Origin: Planctomycetota bacterium
GTDB lineage: Bacteria; Planctomycetota; J058; JAJDCP01
Assembly (NCBI GenBank): GCA_029260765.1
Contig: JAJDCP010000007.1
Coordinates: forward strand, 1-64,000
Length of the DNA stretch: 64,000 nucleotides
Direction of reading: 5' to 3'
Shown here: in pieces, positions 39,362 to 48,783 of the stretch
How the letters are laid out: every line of letters begins with the position of its first letter
Numbering within the stretch: the stretch's first letter is position 1
The notes under the pieces: model-generated
The model's database searches: none
Seen by the model: only the letters and a program-made list of their open reading frames with translations
Told to the model about the DNA's origin: nothing
Position numbers and translations under genes: made by a program

Positions 39362-39609
39362 ACTGCGTCTCCCTCTCTGGCAGGGCAGTTTCTACCATCC
39401 AGGCAGGCGTCCGTCATCTCGTCTCATTGTGATAATGGGCTATCGGATTGAGGCATCCGCACCAGGAAGGGTCTCGGCCCAGGAGTACTCTGACAGGCTC
39501 CCAGGGGCTTTCTGGGCCGAATCCCGTTTGGCACGGCATTTCCTTAGCTGCGCTGTCAGTAGATGCTAGACACGTTGACGACATACTCTTCTCAATGAGG
39601 ATTCTACCT

Positions 39610-39972
39610 ATGCGTTCATTGCTCATTTCCATGTGCCTGCTCGGCGCCTTTGTGTTTACCGGCTGCGGCGACAGCGCCAGCTCGGGCGATGCCAACAAGA
39701 CCCCCAAAGAGATCCGCGACAAGGCACAGACGATGGATGCCTCGGCACTCCAAGGCGCCATCGACGGCTACAATGCGGACATCAAGGCCAAGCAGGCCGA
39801 GCTCGACAAGGTCAAAGAGCAGCTCAAGGGATTGACCCCCGATCAGCTCATGGGCGACGATGCCAAGAAGAACAACGAGCTGAACGCGAGCCTGGCCAGC
39901 GACGTCAATACACTGCAGCGCAATCTTGCGATCTACGTCGAAGAGTTGGCGAAGAAGAACGCCGGCAACTGA
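39610..39972 (+). CDS. Small lipoprotein with helical body
   Basis: The 120-residue product has a lipoprotein leader with lipobox VFTGC followed by a short Ser/Gly linker. The mature part is highly charged and helical (IDGYNADIKAKQAELDKVKEQL), ending in a second helix, and could form a coiled coil. Size and layout resemble Lpp-like or adaptor lipoproteins, but there is no family match. TGAGGA lies eight bases before the ATG at 39610; an in-frame ATG at 39595 lacks a ribosome binding site. Confidence 0.8.
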   Translation: MRSLLISMCLLGAFVFTGCGDSASSGDANKTPKEIRDKAQTMDASALQGAIDGYNADIKAKQAELDKVKEQLKGLTPDQLMGDDAKKNNELNASLASDVNTLQRNLAIYVEELAKKNAGN

Positions 39973-39990
39973 ACGACCCGTTTCCCAGCG

Positions 39991-40020
39991 CGCCGGGGGT
40001 GGATGCTCCCGGCGTGTTCT
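39991..40020 (+). terminator. Intrinsic terminator after the small lipoprotein gene
   Basis: CGCCGGG at 39991-39997 pairs with CCCGGCG at 40008-40014, followed by TGTTCTATTTG, a moderately T-rich stretch. It starts 18 bp after the stop codon. Confidence 0.6.
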
Positions 40021-40091
40021 ATTTGTTGGGTGTTGGGTGGAGCTCCAGGCCGGTTGCGAGCCCGGTCCCACAGCTTCGATCCCTGCACGCG

Positions 40092-40910
40092 CTACCGCAA
40101 CACCTGCCGTGCCCACCAGTCGAAGGCCTCGACCAGGCCTGGCGTGTTGGCCTGGGTACAGCGCGCGTTGTGGCCGGTGCGTGACTCCAGCAGGCGCTTG
40201 GGACCCGCGTGTGCGGCGAAGATGTCCTCGACGTAGGCGGGCGGTACCACCCCGTCATGCAGGCCGAGTAGATAGACCGCCGGCAGCTCTACCTGCTGTG
40301 CGTTGGCGGCGCTCAGCACACTGTCGGGCAGGCACAGGGCATAGGGCAGCGCAACCAGCCACAGATTCCACCAGCCGAAGCGGCATAGAATCATGCTGCG
40401 GATCTCGGGGGGCTTCTCGAGCACCAGACCTGCGACCCCCTCGGTTGCTTGGGCAGCCAGGTGCAGAGCCACGGTGCTGCCGAAGCTGACGCCGTGCAAG
40501 ACCAGCGGCAGATCGGGATGTCGGGCATGCACCCAGGCGGCGGCCTGGGCTCCCGCTTCGGCACAAGCAGCCATGCTGGCCGGGCCGTGATCGCGCCCGT
40601 AGCCGGGGTACTGCATCGCGAAGACCACCACCCCCAGGCTGTCGGGCAGGGCCTCGCGCAGCAGACGCAGACTGTTCTGCAGCTGATATTCGGCGAGGCC
40701 GGCATTGCCGGTGAAGGCGAGCACAGCCAGAGCGGGGGGACCCGAGCCCAGGCGGCGGGTGAAGAGCTCGATGCTGCGGCCCGCGAGCAGCTCGCCGTCA
40801 GCTTCCAGAGCGAAGCGCTCGCCCACGCTGGGATAGATGCCGTGGCGGGGATACAGGACGCATCCGGGGAGCACGAGCAACAGGGGGAACCAAACGAGCA
40901 GGCGACGCAT
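40092..40910 (-). CDS. Lipid-anchored alpha/beta hydrolase
   Basis: The product (272 residues) begins with a lipoprotein leader (LLLVLPGC). It has an alpha/beta-hydrolase core: the oxyanion-type strand LAFTGNAGLAEY, the nucleophile elbow HGVSFGSTVA (Ser in G-X-S-X-G), a late acidic segment (LGLHDGVVPP) and the final His in RTGHNARC. All three members of the triad are thus plausible. It belongs to the bacterial BEM46/ABHD13-like group by motif. Substrate unknown; location is probably the periplasmic face of a membrane. The ATG at 40910 begins the signal peptide. Confidence 0.85.
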   Translation of the reverse strand: MRRLLVWFPLLLVLPGCVLYPRHGIYPSVGERFALEADGELLAGRSIELFTRRLGSGPPALAVLAFTGNAGLAEYQLQNSLRLLREALPDSLGVVVFAMQYPGYGRDHGPASMAACAEAGAQAAAWVHARHPDLPLVLHGVSFGSTVALHLAAQATEGVAGLVLEKPPEIRSMILCRFGWWNLWLVALPYALCLPDSVLSAANAQQVELPAVYLLGLHDGVVPPAYVEDIFAAHAGPKRLLESRTGHNARCTQANTPGLVEAFDWWARQVLR

Positions 40911-41106
40911 GCAGTAACCCCTGTCAAGAGTGGCCCTGGAGGTCTGTCTCAGCGAGGCCCCCACAGCAGCGCAGCTCAAACGGCCGCTTCCGCCGCTCGG
41001 AAGCACCTGGGGGAGTTGTAGCGCATCCATCGTGCCAGGCACAGCGGATGCCAGGCGCTGCCCTGCCGAGCGCACAGCACGCCAGGGTTCAGAATAGATG
41101 CACGAC

Positions 41107-41128
41107 GGGCGCGCCCCACGGCGCGCCC
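41107..41128 (-). terminator. GC-rich hairpin after the decahaem gene
   Basis: GGGCGCGCC-CCAC-GGCGCGCCC is a perfect 9-bp stem with a 4-nt loop, 24 bp beyond the stop of the decahaem cytochrome gene. No T-run follows, so termination may be partial. Confidence 0.5.
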
Positions 41129-41151
41129 GGTGTTGGGAGTGTCGACCGCTC

Positions 41152-44088
41152 TCAGCGGTTCTTGTGCACCCACTCCACGTCGTAGTCGCGGTCTTCGCCG
41201 TGGCAGACGGAGCAGGATTCGACACCGCTGGTCGAGGTGTTGAGGTCGAAGTGGGCCCCCGCCGCGTCGGAATCGTGGCAGGAGCTGCAGGCCGCCTGCC
41301 AGTTCCGCACAGGCGAAAGCGCGCCCTGTTCGGTCGGATGGCTGCGGTCGGCGATCAAGCGCCAGGCGTCGGAGTCGCCGTGGCAGGTCTCGCAGTGCTT
41401 GGCCTCTCCGGGCCAGGTCGGGAACACGACCTCTTCGTAGGTGTGCGCGCTGCCGCCGAAGCCGACCACGGTATAGTCCTCCGCGTTCTCCAAGGCTGCG
41501 CCCATGTGGATCTTGTGCAGCATCTCGCGGAAGTTGACCGTCACGCCGATGGTCGGGGCGGCGTTGGAGGCCTCGCTGAACGGACGGTCTTCGGAGCCTG
41601 CGGTCGCATGGCACAGCAGGCAGGCCTCGACATCCTTGCGGCCGGCGCCATGGAAGCGCAGCTCGTTGTGGCAGGCATAGCAGTTGTCCGACGACGAGAT
41701 CAGGTCGTACTCCTCCAGACTGAGGGCGTCCCCGACCAGGAAGTCTGCGGTACCCGCCGGCGAGGCCGCACGGTAGGTGGTCGTCTCGTTGTGGCCCGTC
41801 CAGGTCAGGTTGCGGTAGCCCCAGATCCCGATGGTGTAGGTACCGCTCGCCAGAGCCTTTCCAGCCCATTCTCCCTGGACTTCGCCCAGGTCGGGAGAAT
41901 TGTTGAGCGGTACCGGATAGTCGGCGGGCAGCACGTAGTCTGCCACATAGGTCGCGATCACGGCCTGGCCTGCAGGGAAGCTGTCGACGGCCAGCTCGGT
42001 GATCGTTCCGGTAGCCTCGTTGATACTGTAGTCGGTGTTCAAGACCAGCGCGGTCAGGTCGACCTGGGTAAAGGTGGTGCCTGCCGCATGGTCGTGCAGC
42101 ACCGTATGCGAGTCGATGGTGGTCGAATACAAGCTGCGCAACCACAGCCGGTTACCAGCGATCGCGCGGATCTGGACGTACTCTTCGTTGCCTCCGTTGT
42201 CGTCGAGCACGAAAATGCGCTTGTCATTGAAGCCGGTGGTGTCCGCGACGTCGATGTAGTTCTGGCCCGCCGGCACGGCCGCCGCCAAAACAGTCTGCAC
42301 TCCGGTCCCGCTGCGGGTCCAGACCTTGGTCGCCACTCCCATCTGGTCATACAGCGGCGTCCCTTGGGTGTTGAAGGCTTCGGTGGCCGCATCGTTTGCG
42401 GCATCGTCGAGGAACTCCAGCTCGTAGGGAGCGGGCACGTTGAAGCTGTAGCTCGGTCCGCCACCGCCAAAGACGTCGCTCGGCAGAGGCCGGTACAGCA
42501 GCATCTGGGCATTGTGGGTGGGACCATTGAGCACCAGGAAGAAGTTCGAGACGCTTGCAGCGGCGACATCGTTGCCGAGGTCGTCGGTGATGGTCAGGGT
42601 CAACGCGATCTTCTCGCCTGGATCGAGGGTGTTGTCGCCATCGTTCGTACCCGCTTCGGCCACGCTGCTGATATTGAAATTCAGGCCCGGCTCAAAGCTC
42701 GGATTGGTCAACGGATGCCGGTGGGCATCGACAACCGCCAGGGGATTGCCGGAGACCTGGTGGCAGCCCGCGCAGCTCTGATCGTTGGCCTGCGGGGGCA
42801 TGGTCAGGCCATTGGCCGTGTAATTCCGCGTCCAGTCGATGTCATCGTGGCACGAACCGCAGGCCGCCCGGGTGGGGTTGGACAGATAGGTTGAGCTGCC
42901 GGTGTGGCACTTGCTGCAGTCGGTCACGCCTGTAAGGATCGCCAGCTCCTGATCCTCTTCGTCGTTGCTCAGCGAGCCGAAGCCGTCGTCGACCGGCATC
43001 TCTTCGCTCAGGTTGGGCCAGACCGGGAAGTGGATGCCCGAGAAGTCGTGGGTACGGCTGGGGTTGGTGCCCGAGCTGCCCACCAGGTAGGGCACCGGGG
43101 TCACGGTGTAGTCCCGGTCGCCGTTGATGTCGGTGCCCACACCGTTGACCGAGGGAAGATGGGCGCCGTTGTGGATCTTGTGGATCATGACCTTGAACTC
43201 GATGGTCACGTTGGTCATGTCGCCCGAGTCCGTGCTGCTACTGTCTTCGGCGCCTGCCGTGTGGCAGCTGACGCAGACGCGCGTGTCGCGGTAGCTGCCG
43301 CCGTGGAACTGCAGCTGGTCATGGCACTGGTTGCAGGCATCGACCTGGACGACGTCGCGGGCGACAAGGATCGAAGAGCCATCGAACAGGAAGTCTTCGG
43401 TCTGGTTGGCCACGTCGCGGATGCGCTCGCCGTCAAACCAGTAGTCCTTACGTGCGCGGAAGAACAACGTGTAGGTTCCCGGCATCAGGGCCTGCCCGGT
43501 CAGCTCGCCAGCGGTGAATTTGGTCGTGTCGTTCAGGGGAGCGGGGTAGACCGCCGGGATCGGCACCGAGAAGGTATAGGTGTAGGTGTCGTCCGGATTC
43601 CTGACCGCGGCCGAGGCCAGATCACTCTTCGCCGAGATCAACAGCTGATAGTTGGTCGTGGGTCCCGCCAGCCAGATGCGCGCATCGTCGAGGTCGTCGA
43701 CGGGCAGAGCTGTGCCGTCTCCGAGCTCGACCTTGTACGTGACCGAGATCACATCGCCCGCCTGAAAGGTGCCGCTGGGGCCGGTCGCCCCCGCCAAAGA
43801 GATCACCTCGAACACCAGCCCGGGCAGCTCGTCAAAACGTCCCAGTTGGGTCTGAGGGCTGTTGGAACCGTCCTGGCCGTCCTGGCCGTCGGTTCCATCG
43901 GTGCCATCGGCCCCGTCGCCCCCGTTCGAGCCATCCTGGCCCGGCAGGCCGTCCTGGCCGGTCTGACCGTCGTTGCCATCAGCGCCGTTCGTGCCGTCGC
44001 TGCCACTCTTCGAGTTGCAGCCTAAAACCAGCAAAGCCACAAGGATCATGAGCAGAAACGCCCTCAGACCACCTGTTCTTGTGTTCAT
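41152..44088 (-). CDS. OmcA/MtrC-family decahaem c-type cytochrome, lipoprotein
   Basis: The 978-residue product has a lipoprotein signal ending LLVLGC and ten CXXCH motifs (CNQCH, CVSCH, CSKCH, CGSCH, CAGCH, CYACH, CLLCH, CETCH, CSSCH, CSVCH) in two groups of five separated by a long beta domain. This is the plan of the outer-surface OmcA/MtrC cytochromes, which pass electrons to minerals or other extracellular acceptors. Right after the lipid anchor (residues 28-75) is a collagen-like tract of some fifteen Gly-X-Y triplets rich in Asp, Asn, Thr and Gln, a likely stalk. The ATG at 44088 is six bases from AGGAGG. Maturation requires the CcsA/ResB system encoded nearby. Confidence 0.93.
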   Translation of the reverse strand: MNTRTGGLRAFLLMILVALLVLGCNSKSGSDGTNGADGNDGQTGQDGLPGQDGSNGGDGADGTDGTDGQDGQDGSNSPQTQLGRFDELPGLVFEVISLAGATGPSGTFQAGDVISVTYKVELGDGTALPVDDLDDARIWLAGPTTNYQLLISAKSDLASAAVRNPDDTYTYTFSVPIPAVYPAPLNDTTKFTAGELTGQALMPGTYTLFFRARKDYWFDGERIRDVANQTEDFLFDGSSILVARDVVQVDACNQCHDQLQFHGGSYRDTRVCVSCHTAGAEDSSSTDSGDMTNVTIEFKVMIHKIHNGAHLPSVNGVGTDINGDRDYTVTPVPYLVGSSGTNPSRTHDFSGIHFPVWPNLSEEMPVDDGFGSLSNDEEDQELAILTGVTDCSKCHTGSSTYLSNPTRAACGSCHDDIDWTRNYTANGLTMPPQANDQSCAGCHQVSGNPLAVVDAHRHPLTNPSFEPGLNFNISSVAEAGTNDGDNTLDPGEKIALTLTITDDLGNDVAAASVSNFFLVLNGPTHNAQMLLYRPLPSDVFGGGGPSYSFNVPAPYELEFLDDAANDAATEAFNTQGTPLYDQMGVATKVWTRSGTGVQTVLAAAVPAGQNYIDVADTTGFNDKRIFVLDDNGGNEEYVQIRAIAGNRLWLRSLYSTTIDSHTVLHDHAAGTTFTQVDLTALVLNTDYSINEATGTITELAVDSFPAGQAVIATYVADYVLPADYPVPLNNSPDLGEVQGEWAGKALASGTYTIGIWGYRNLTWTGHNETTTYRAASPAGTADFLVGDALSLEEYDLISSSDNCYACHNELRFHGAGRKDVEACLLCHATAGSEDRPFSEASNAAPTIGVTVNFREMLHKIHMGAALENAEDYTVVGFGGSAHTYEEVVFPTWPGEAKHCETCHGDSDAWRLIADRSHPTEQGALSPVRNWQAACSSCHDSDAAGAHFDLNTSTSGVESCSVCHGEDRDYDVEWVHKNR

Positions 44089-44277
44089 CACAACCCTCCT
44101 GGCGTGAGAAGCCCTTGGAATCCGGACCCATATTCAGACAGGATAGGGACTGCTCGATGGCGTCGAATCCGTGGAGATCCCCGCTTTCGGAAGCCCGGGC
44201 TCCGGGAAAAGTACGGACGATGGTCGCGCGCTTCTGCTCGCCAGCGAGAGAACAGAGCAGGCGTGAAGTCCGTTTCC

Positions 44278-44619
44278 GAGTCCAGAGCTCCTGACACAGT
44301 CAACTTTTCATCGAGACTTCGCTGCAGAGACCGCGGTCAGGTCTGGTCCATGCCTTCGAACTGCTGAGAACCGCCTGTAGCGTCGGTCTATGACCAGGGC
44401 GCTCTGCGAGCGCCGGAGAGGACCGATCTGTATGGGCAGAGCCAGAATCTCTGGATTCAACCTCCGCCAGAGTTCCTCCCGGCGCTCACAGAGCGCCGCT
44501 ACGGAAGACGGCTTCGATTCCTGCGTGCTTCACGAAGCTGAAGGCGGTCGCAACGGATAGGGGCCGCCCATACCCCTCCGGGTCGGTTGCATCGATCCGA
44601 TGTCAGGAGCTCTGGAGTC
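44278..44619. repeat. MITE-like inverted-repeat element with internal REP-type hairpins
   Basis: GAGTCCAGAGCTCCTGACA at 44278-44296 and TGTCAGGAGCTCTGGAGTC at 44601-44619 are inverted copies matching at 18 of 19 positions. They bound 304 bp of non-coding DNA. Inside are two further perfect hairpins of the same kind, GGCGCTC-TGC-GAGCGCC at 44398-44414 and GGCGCTC-ACA-GAGCGCC at 44481-44497, whose flanks (CCGG) are also mirrored. No target-site duplication is obvious. It occupies the intergenic space between the tetrahaem and decahaem genes; the rest of this 600-bp gap (44089-44705) holds no gene. Confidence 0.65.
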
Positions 44620-44629
44620 GCAAGCAACA

Positions 44630-44666
44630 GAAAACCCGACTCCCCGGGTAGCGGGGGCGGGTTTTC
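44630..44666 (-). terminator. Intrinsic terminator of the cytochrome maturation operon
   Basis: GAAAACCCG at 44630-44638 pairs with CGGGTTTTC at 44658-44666, with further GC pairing inside the loop. Read on the minus strand it ends in GGGTTTTC, a stem closing in T residues. It lies 40 bp after the tetrahaem cytochrome stop. Confidence 0.75.
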
Positions 44667-44705
44667 GGACGCGTGGTAACAGGCGCGAGCGTGGACCGGG
44701 CACAG

Positions 44706-45446
44706 TCAGTCGCCCAGACCCTCCAGAATCTCTTCCAGTGTGGTGCAATCACTGCCGCCACAGTCATGGGGAGCCCGCAGCGCTTGGAGTAGACCGGCGG
44801 TCCGCTCCCGGCGCGGGTCGAGGTGTTCGATCAGCAGGAAGCGCTCCGTGAAGCAGAATTCCTTATACGTTGGGCTCTCGTCGTTATGGCACTCCAAGCA
44901 CTTGGCAGTCGGCACCGGCGCCCAGAGCTCTCCGTCGGGCAACGGCTCATACTCATACTCGTCGTCGCCGAAGTCGTCACCGAAGTCGTCGCCGAAGCCT
45001 CCGTCGTCGTCGCCTTCCATCGCCGCCGCCAGGCGTGCCTTGCGGTGATTCTCTCCCGGTCCGTGGCAGGACTCACACTGCACCCCCTGGGTCGGGTCGA
45101 AACCTTCGGCGACCAGGCTGGCGTCGACACCAAAGGCCGTGACGTGGCATCGCAGGCAGGCGTCGGCGGTCTGGGGATTGGCGATGCCGAGCCCCTTCCC
45201 GGCGGCCAGAGCCTCCTCCGAGGCAAGCACTTTCCAGGCGTTCGCGTGTCCGGTGGCCTGCCACTTGCTGATGTGGTCCCCGCTGGCTTCATCGTTGTGG
45301 CAGTCGGCGCACTTCGCCACGCCGATATACTTCGCACCGCCATCAGCGAACGCGCCGTCAGGGGCCAGCCAAGACGCCAGCACCAAGCCCGTGGGGAGCG
45401 CACAGAGCAGCAGGCCTCTCAGAATCGAGCGGAATTTTGTTCGCAT
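44706..45446 (-). CDS. Tetrahaem c-type cytochrome (c554-like)
   Basis: The 246-residue product has a signal peptide (LLLCALPTGLVLASW ... GAFA) and four CXXCH motifs (CADCH, CLRCH, CESCH, CLECH). The order GVAKCADCHNDEASGDHISKW ... GVQCESCHGPGENH is that of cytochrome c554-type periplasmic electron carriers. An insertion before the fourth haem is very acidic and repetitive (GDDFGDDFGDDEYEYEP, encoded by near-identical 12-bp units). AGGAGG lies eight bases before the ATG. It is the last gene of the run that starts with the triple-repeat lipoprotein and includes resB and ccsA. Confidence 0.88.
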   Translation of the reverse strand: MRTKFRSILRGLLLCALPTGLVLASWLAPDGAFADGGAKYIGVAKCADCHNDEASGDHISKWQATGHANAWKVLASEEALAAGKGLGIANPQTADACLRCHVTAFGVDASLVAEGFDPTQGVQCESCHGPGENHRKARLAAAMEGDDDGGFGDDFGDDFGDDEYEYEPLPDGELWAPVPTAKCLECHNDESPTYKEFCFTERFLLIEHLDPRRERTAGLLQALRAPHDCGGSDCTTLEEILEGLGD

Positions 45447-45541
45447 CGCCAGTCCTCCTCACAAGTACCTCTGTCATAATCGATCACAAACACTTCCGCT
45501 ACCGTGGAAAGCCGCAACATTCTTCGCCGGGTCCGGAAAAA

Positions 45542-47473
45542 CTACTTAGATCCCGGCTGGAAGGACGAAGGACTTTCCTTTACTGACGGTCCGCCTTTGT
45601 CCCTATTCAAGGACTTCCTGACGGCCAACCGTTCCGCGTCGATCCAAACCGCGACGAAGCCGAGTGCGATCACCAGGGTCTCCGCCCCGATGAAGAGCAT
45701 CAGGTTCCGGCCGATACCGTCGTCGAAGCCATAGGAATGCAACCCGGTATTCAGCAGGTTCACCCCCCACCATGCCCAGGTTGTGATGATGCCACCGAGC
45801 ACACAACCGATCGCCATGCCGTTCTTGCCGAGGTGGCCGCCCATACGGCCGTGCAGCAAGAAGGCGTTCCACAACACGATCAACAGCGCGCCGTTCTCTT
45901 TCGGGTCCCAGCCCCAGAAGCGTCCCCAGGACTGATCAGCCCAGATGCCCCCGAGCACTGTACCCACAAAAGAGAAGACCAGCGCAAAACACACGACACC
46001 GTAGAGCATACGGCGCAGGTCGACGCGCAGGGCCCGGGTCCGGTCAGGCAGGAACAGGTGCATCAGTATCCCGGCATGGGCCAGAGCCGCGGCAAACAGG
46101 GTGGCCCCATAGCCGATCGTCACGGTCGTGACATGGGTCGAGAGCCAGAAGTTGCTGTCGAGCACGGCCACCAACACGCCGATGTGGTCGCCATCGCTCG
46201 CATAGCGCGAGGCGACGAACAGCAGCGCCGAGGCGAGCAAACTGCCACCGAACAGGGCGAAGCTCTTCTTCGAGACCCTCTCGACCAGCAGAGCGAGGAA
46301 CACACCCACCCAGGCCACGAACAGCATCGATTCATACAGCGTCGTGACGGGCGGACGGCCCTTGATCTGGATGCGCAGGAACATACCGTAGCTGTGGATG
46401 GCGAAGCCCGCGATCAGCAAAATGGCCGCCAGGAGGTAGGCCGCCTTGCCTCGTTTGCCCAGCCAGGAGAACGCACAGCACAGCATCGCGGCGACATACA
46501 GGATGTTCGCCCAGAAGAAGAGATCGAGGCGGTTGTAGCGTACTTCCCGTTGCAGGTTCTCTGTGGGCAGATCCTCCGCCTGGCCCTCGAGCAGGGTACG
46601 GGTGTCGCGCAACGACGTGCTGAGCAGGTTGGCGTCGCCAGCGCGGTAAGCCTCACGCGCAGCACGCAGAGACGCCAGGGCCGTTGCCTGCTCGGTAGTC
46701 CCTCCCATATAGACCATCCAGGGGCCCTGCCAGGCGTCCTGCTCGGGATGCGGGAAGATGCTGAAGGGAAAGTGCTGGAAGTGGTCGAGGTAGCGCAGTT
46801 GCCCGTTGGTCAGCGACTCCTGCCAGCTGCTGAGCTGTCTTTGGACCGCAGCCATGATCTCTGCGGGCTGCGTTTCTTCGCGCACTGCCTGCGCATACCA
46901 CTGCAGGGCATCGTCCCAGGTGGCTTCAGGCCCCAGCTCGGCGTCAGGAATCGAGAAGCCTGCGCCCACGGGTTGCAGAAAGCCAAAGCTGAGCAGCAGG
47001 CCCTCGAAATAGGCCAGACGTCCATAGAGCTCGATGGTCTGGCGCTCGAAACGGTCGCGGCTCGATGACTCGACCTGGAAGGCCGCGTTGGCCAACTGGC
47101 GCAAGCGGGGGATACCCGGCTCGAAGAACGCGAAGCTGTAGCGCTCGCGTTCTTTCTCATAGGCCAGGCCCATCGCGTCGAGCAGCTCCGCAGACTCGAC
47201 CAGAATGACGGCATCTTCGCGGGCGGCCAGCGGCTTGAACAGAACCCTTGCCAGCCAGTCGAGCGCGGAAAGGCGCTGCTCTCCGATCTTGACCGAGCTT
47301 TTCCCCGACAGGTTCAGCAGCGAGACCCGAGCGAAGGTGTCCCCGGGCATGACCCGTCCGCCCGACTGCACGGGCAGGAACGACAGCTCGCCCAGGTCGA
47401 GCTCTTCCCCCGCCAGCAAGCCCATGCTGACACAGGTACTCAACAGGATGGTAAGGACTGCTTGGCGGCTCAT
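45542..47473 (-). CDS. ccsA: Cytochrome c biogenesis protein CcsA (System II)
   Basis: With ResB, CcsA forms the System II haem lyase that exports haem and attaches it to CXXCH motifs at the periplasmic side. The C-terminal half carries many membrane helices and the haem-handling WWD signature WGRFWGWDPKENGALL. Conserved His-containing segments (FAIHSYGMFLRI, LSTHVTTVTIGYG, NTGLHSYGF) are present. The N-terminal 300 residues are an extracytoplasmic domain as in the large CcsA forms of several phyla. AGGAGG precedes the ATG, which overlaps the resB stop (ATGA). The many multihaem genes around it are its obvious clients. Confidence 0.93.
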   Translation of the reverse strand: MSRQAVLTILLSTCVSMGLLAGEELDLGELSFLPVQSGGRVMPGDTFARVSLLNLSGKSSVKIGEQRLSALDWLARVLFKPLAAREDAVILVESAELLDAMGLAYEKERERYSFAFFEPGIPRLRQLANAAFQVESSSRDRFERQTIELYGRLAYFEGLLLSFGFLQPVGAGFSIPDAELGPEATWDDALQWYAQAVREETQPAEIMAAVQRQLSSWQESLTNGQLRYLDHFQHFPFSIFPHPEQDAWQGPWMVYMGGTTEQATALASLRAAREAYRAGDANLLSTSLRDTRTLLEGQAEDLPTENLQREVRYNRLDLFFWANILYVAAMLCCAFSWLGKRGKAAYLLAAILLIAGFAIHSYGMFLRIQIKGRPPVTTLYESMLFVAWVGVFLALLVERVSKKSFALFGGSLLASALLFVASRYASDGDHIGVLVAVLDSNFWLSTHVTTVTIGYGATLFAAALAHAGILMHLFLPDRTRALRVDLRRMLYGVVCFALVFSFVGTVLGGIWADQSWGRFWGWDPKENGALLIVLWNAFLLHGRMGGHLGKNGMAIGCVLGGIITTWAWWGVNLLNTGLHSYGFDDGIGRNLMLFIGAETLVIALGFVAVWIDAERLAVRKSLNRDKGGPSVKESPSSFQPGSK

Positions 47474-48783
47474 GACGTCCTCCTGCGCAGGAAACGCGCG
47501 AGCTTGATCAGAAAGTGCACGCTCATGCCGACAAAGATCAGCAGACATGACAGGTAAGGGGCCCATTCGGCGGGGTTCCGTACCACGCTCAAGCCCGAGT
47601 TCCGCAGGCCGGAAGGCAGCTCCTGAAAATTGGACTGGAAGAAGGTGTAGCCCATATGGCGCAGTGGCCGGTTCATACTGATCAAGACCTCCCGCGAGCC
47701 TGTCGGCTCATGAAGCATCACGCGGCTCTCGAAGTGGCGCGGGGTGCTCGTGCCGGGGTAGACCTCACGGCGCGTATGGAGCAGCTCGATCTCGAACGGC
47801 ATGTCGAAGCGCCGCCGCACGAACTGCAGGGTCCAGCGTTGCTCTCCGACCATGACCACCGATTCGTTGCGGGCGATGATCGCGCCGTGGGCCACGCGCT
47901 CGCCAGCCACGTAGATCGAGGCGATGGCGCCGAGCAGGTTGGCGCTGTTCTCCGCCATGGGCGTCGCGGAGATGATGCCTCCGCGGCGGCCAATCACACC
48001 GTGATGCGGCGGGAGCCGCGAGGGATCGAGCTCGATGCTGCAGTTGACGTATAGCGTCTCGATCACGACCTCGAACGGCAACAGCTCATGCTGGATGCGC
48101 GCATCGAAACGGCTCTCGGGCACACGCAACTCGAGCTCCTGCTCGTCGGAATAGCCCGCATGCACGATCTCGAGCTCATGCTGGTGGTAGGCCACGAAAC
48201 CGTCGTCTTTGCCGCCTTCCCATAGGGTGAGCACACCTTCATCGGCGTGGTGGAAGGTCAGGTAGGAGCCGAGCAACAAGATGGCCAATCCCAGGTGGCA
48301 GACCAGCAACCCGGTCTGTTTCCAACTCCAGCGGAAGCGCACCACGAGCGAGACCAGCAGGTTGATGGAGAAGGCCACGAAGACTAGATAGGCTCCGGGC
48401 AGAGGCAGCCACAAACGCTCCCACGTACCCGCCGCCAGCAAGAGCGCGGCCAGGACCATCAATGGACGTGAGACGAAGCGGCTGCGCCGTCCCCTCGTGA
48501 GCAGGATGACGCCGAGCAATGCCAGCGCCCCGGCCCCATACAGGAAGGGGGCGCGCGCTCCGTCGAAGCTCGGCATCGGGATGAACGCGCTCGGCTGGAT
48601 CATCACGAACAGGGAGTTGAAGTACTTTTGTTGGCTGCGGAACAGACCTATGCGCGTCTGCTCGAGCGTGCCGAACAAGGTCAACAAGATCAAGATCGCC
48701 AGCAGCGCCATCGTCAACCCGTAGGAAGACAAAAAGCGCCAGGGCTGTCTGTTCTTTGCACCTTTGTTGCGTTTCCCTTTCAA
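47470..48783 (-). CDS. resB: Cytochrome c biogenesis protein ResB/CcsB
   Basis: This is the partner of CcsA in System II. The 437-residue product has N-terminal hydrophobic segments (LSSYGLTMALLAILILLTLFGTLEQT, then APFLYGAGALALLGVILL and further helices), the KYFNSLF motif, a large periplasmic domain, and a final pair of features typical for ResB: FFQSNFQE and PYLSCLLIFVGMSVHFLI. The start is the TTG at 48783: GGAGG is seven bases upstream, and the TTG overlaps the stop of the preceding lipoprotein gene (TTGA). Confidence 0.92.
   Translation of the reverse strand: MKGKRNKGAKNRQPWRFLSSYGLTMALLAILILLTLFGTLEQTRIGLFRSQQKYFNSLFVMIQPSAFIPMPSFDGARAPFLYGAGALALLGVILLTRGRRSRFVSRPLMVLAALLLAAGTWERLWLPLPGAYLVFVAFSINLLVSLVVRFRWSWKQTGLLVCHLGLAILLLGSYLTFHHADEGVLTLWEGGKDDGFVAYHQHELEIVHAGYSDEQELELRVPESRFDARIQHELLPFEVVIETLYVNCSIELDPSRLPPHHGVIGRRGGIISATPMAENSANLLGAIASIYVAGERVAHGAIIARNESVVMVGEQRWTLQFVRRRFDMPFEIELLHTRREVYPGTSTPRHFESRVMLHEPTGSREVLISMNRPLRHMGYTFFQSNFQELPSGLRNSGLSVVRNPAEWAPYLSCLLIFVGMSVHFLIKLARFLRRRTS

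Noticed and set aside
39529..39545. Sigma-54 promoter before the small lipoprotein gene
   Set aside because: TGGCAC is present but the -12 element reads TTCCT instead of TTGCW.
41098..42894. 598-codon open frame on the plus strand inside the decahaem gene
   Set aside because: Antisense to a clear cytochrome gene; composition is Val/Gly/Arg-rich without motifs.
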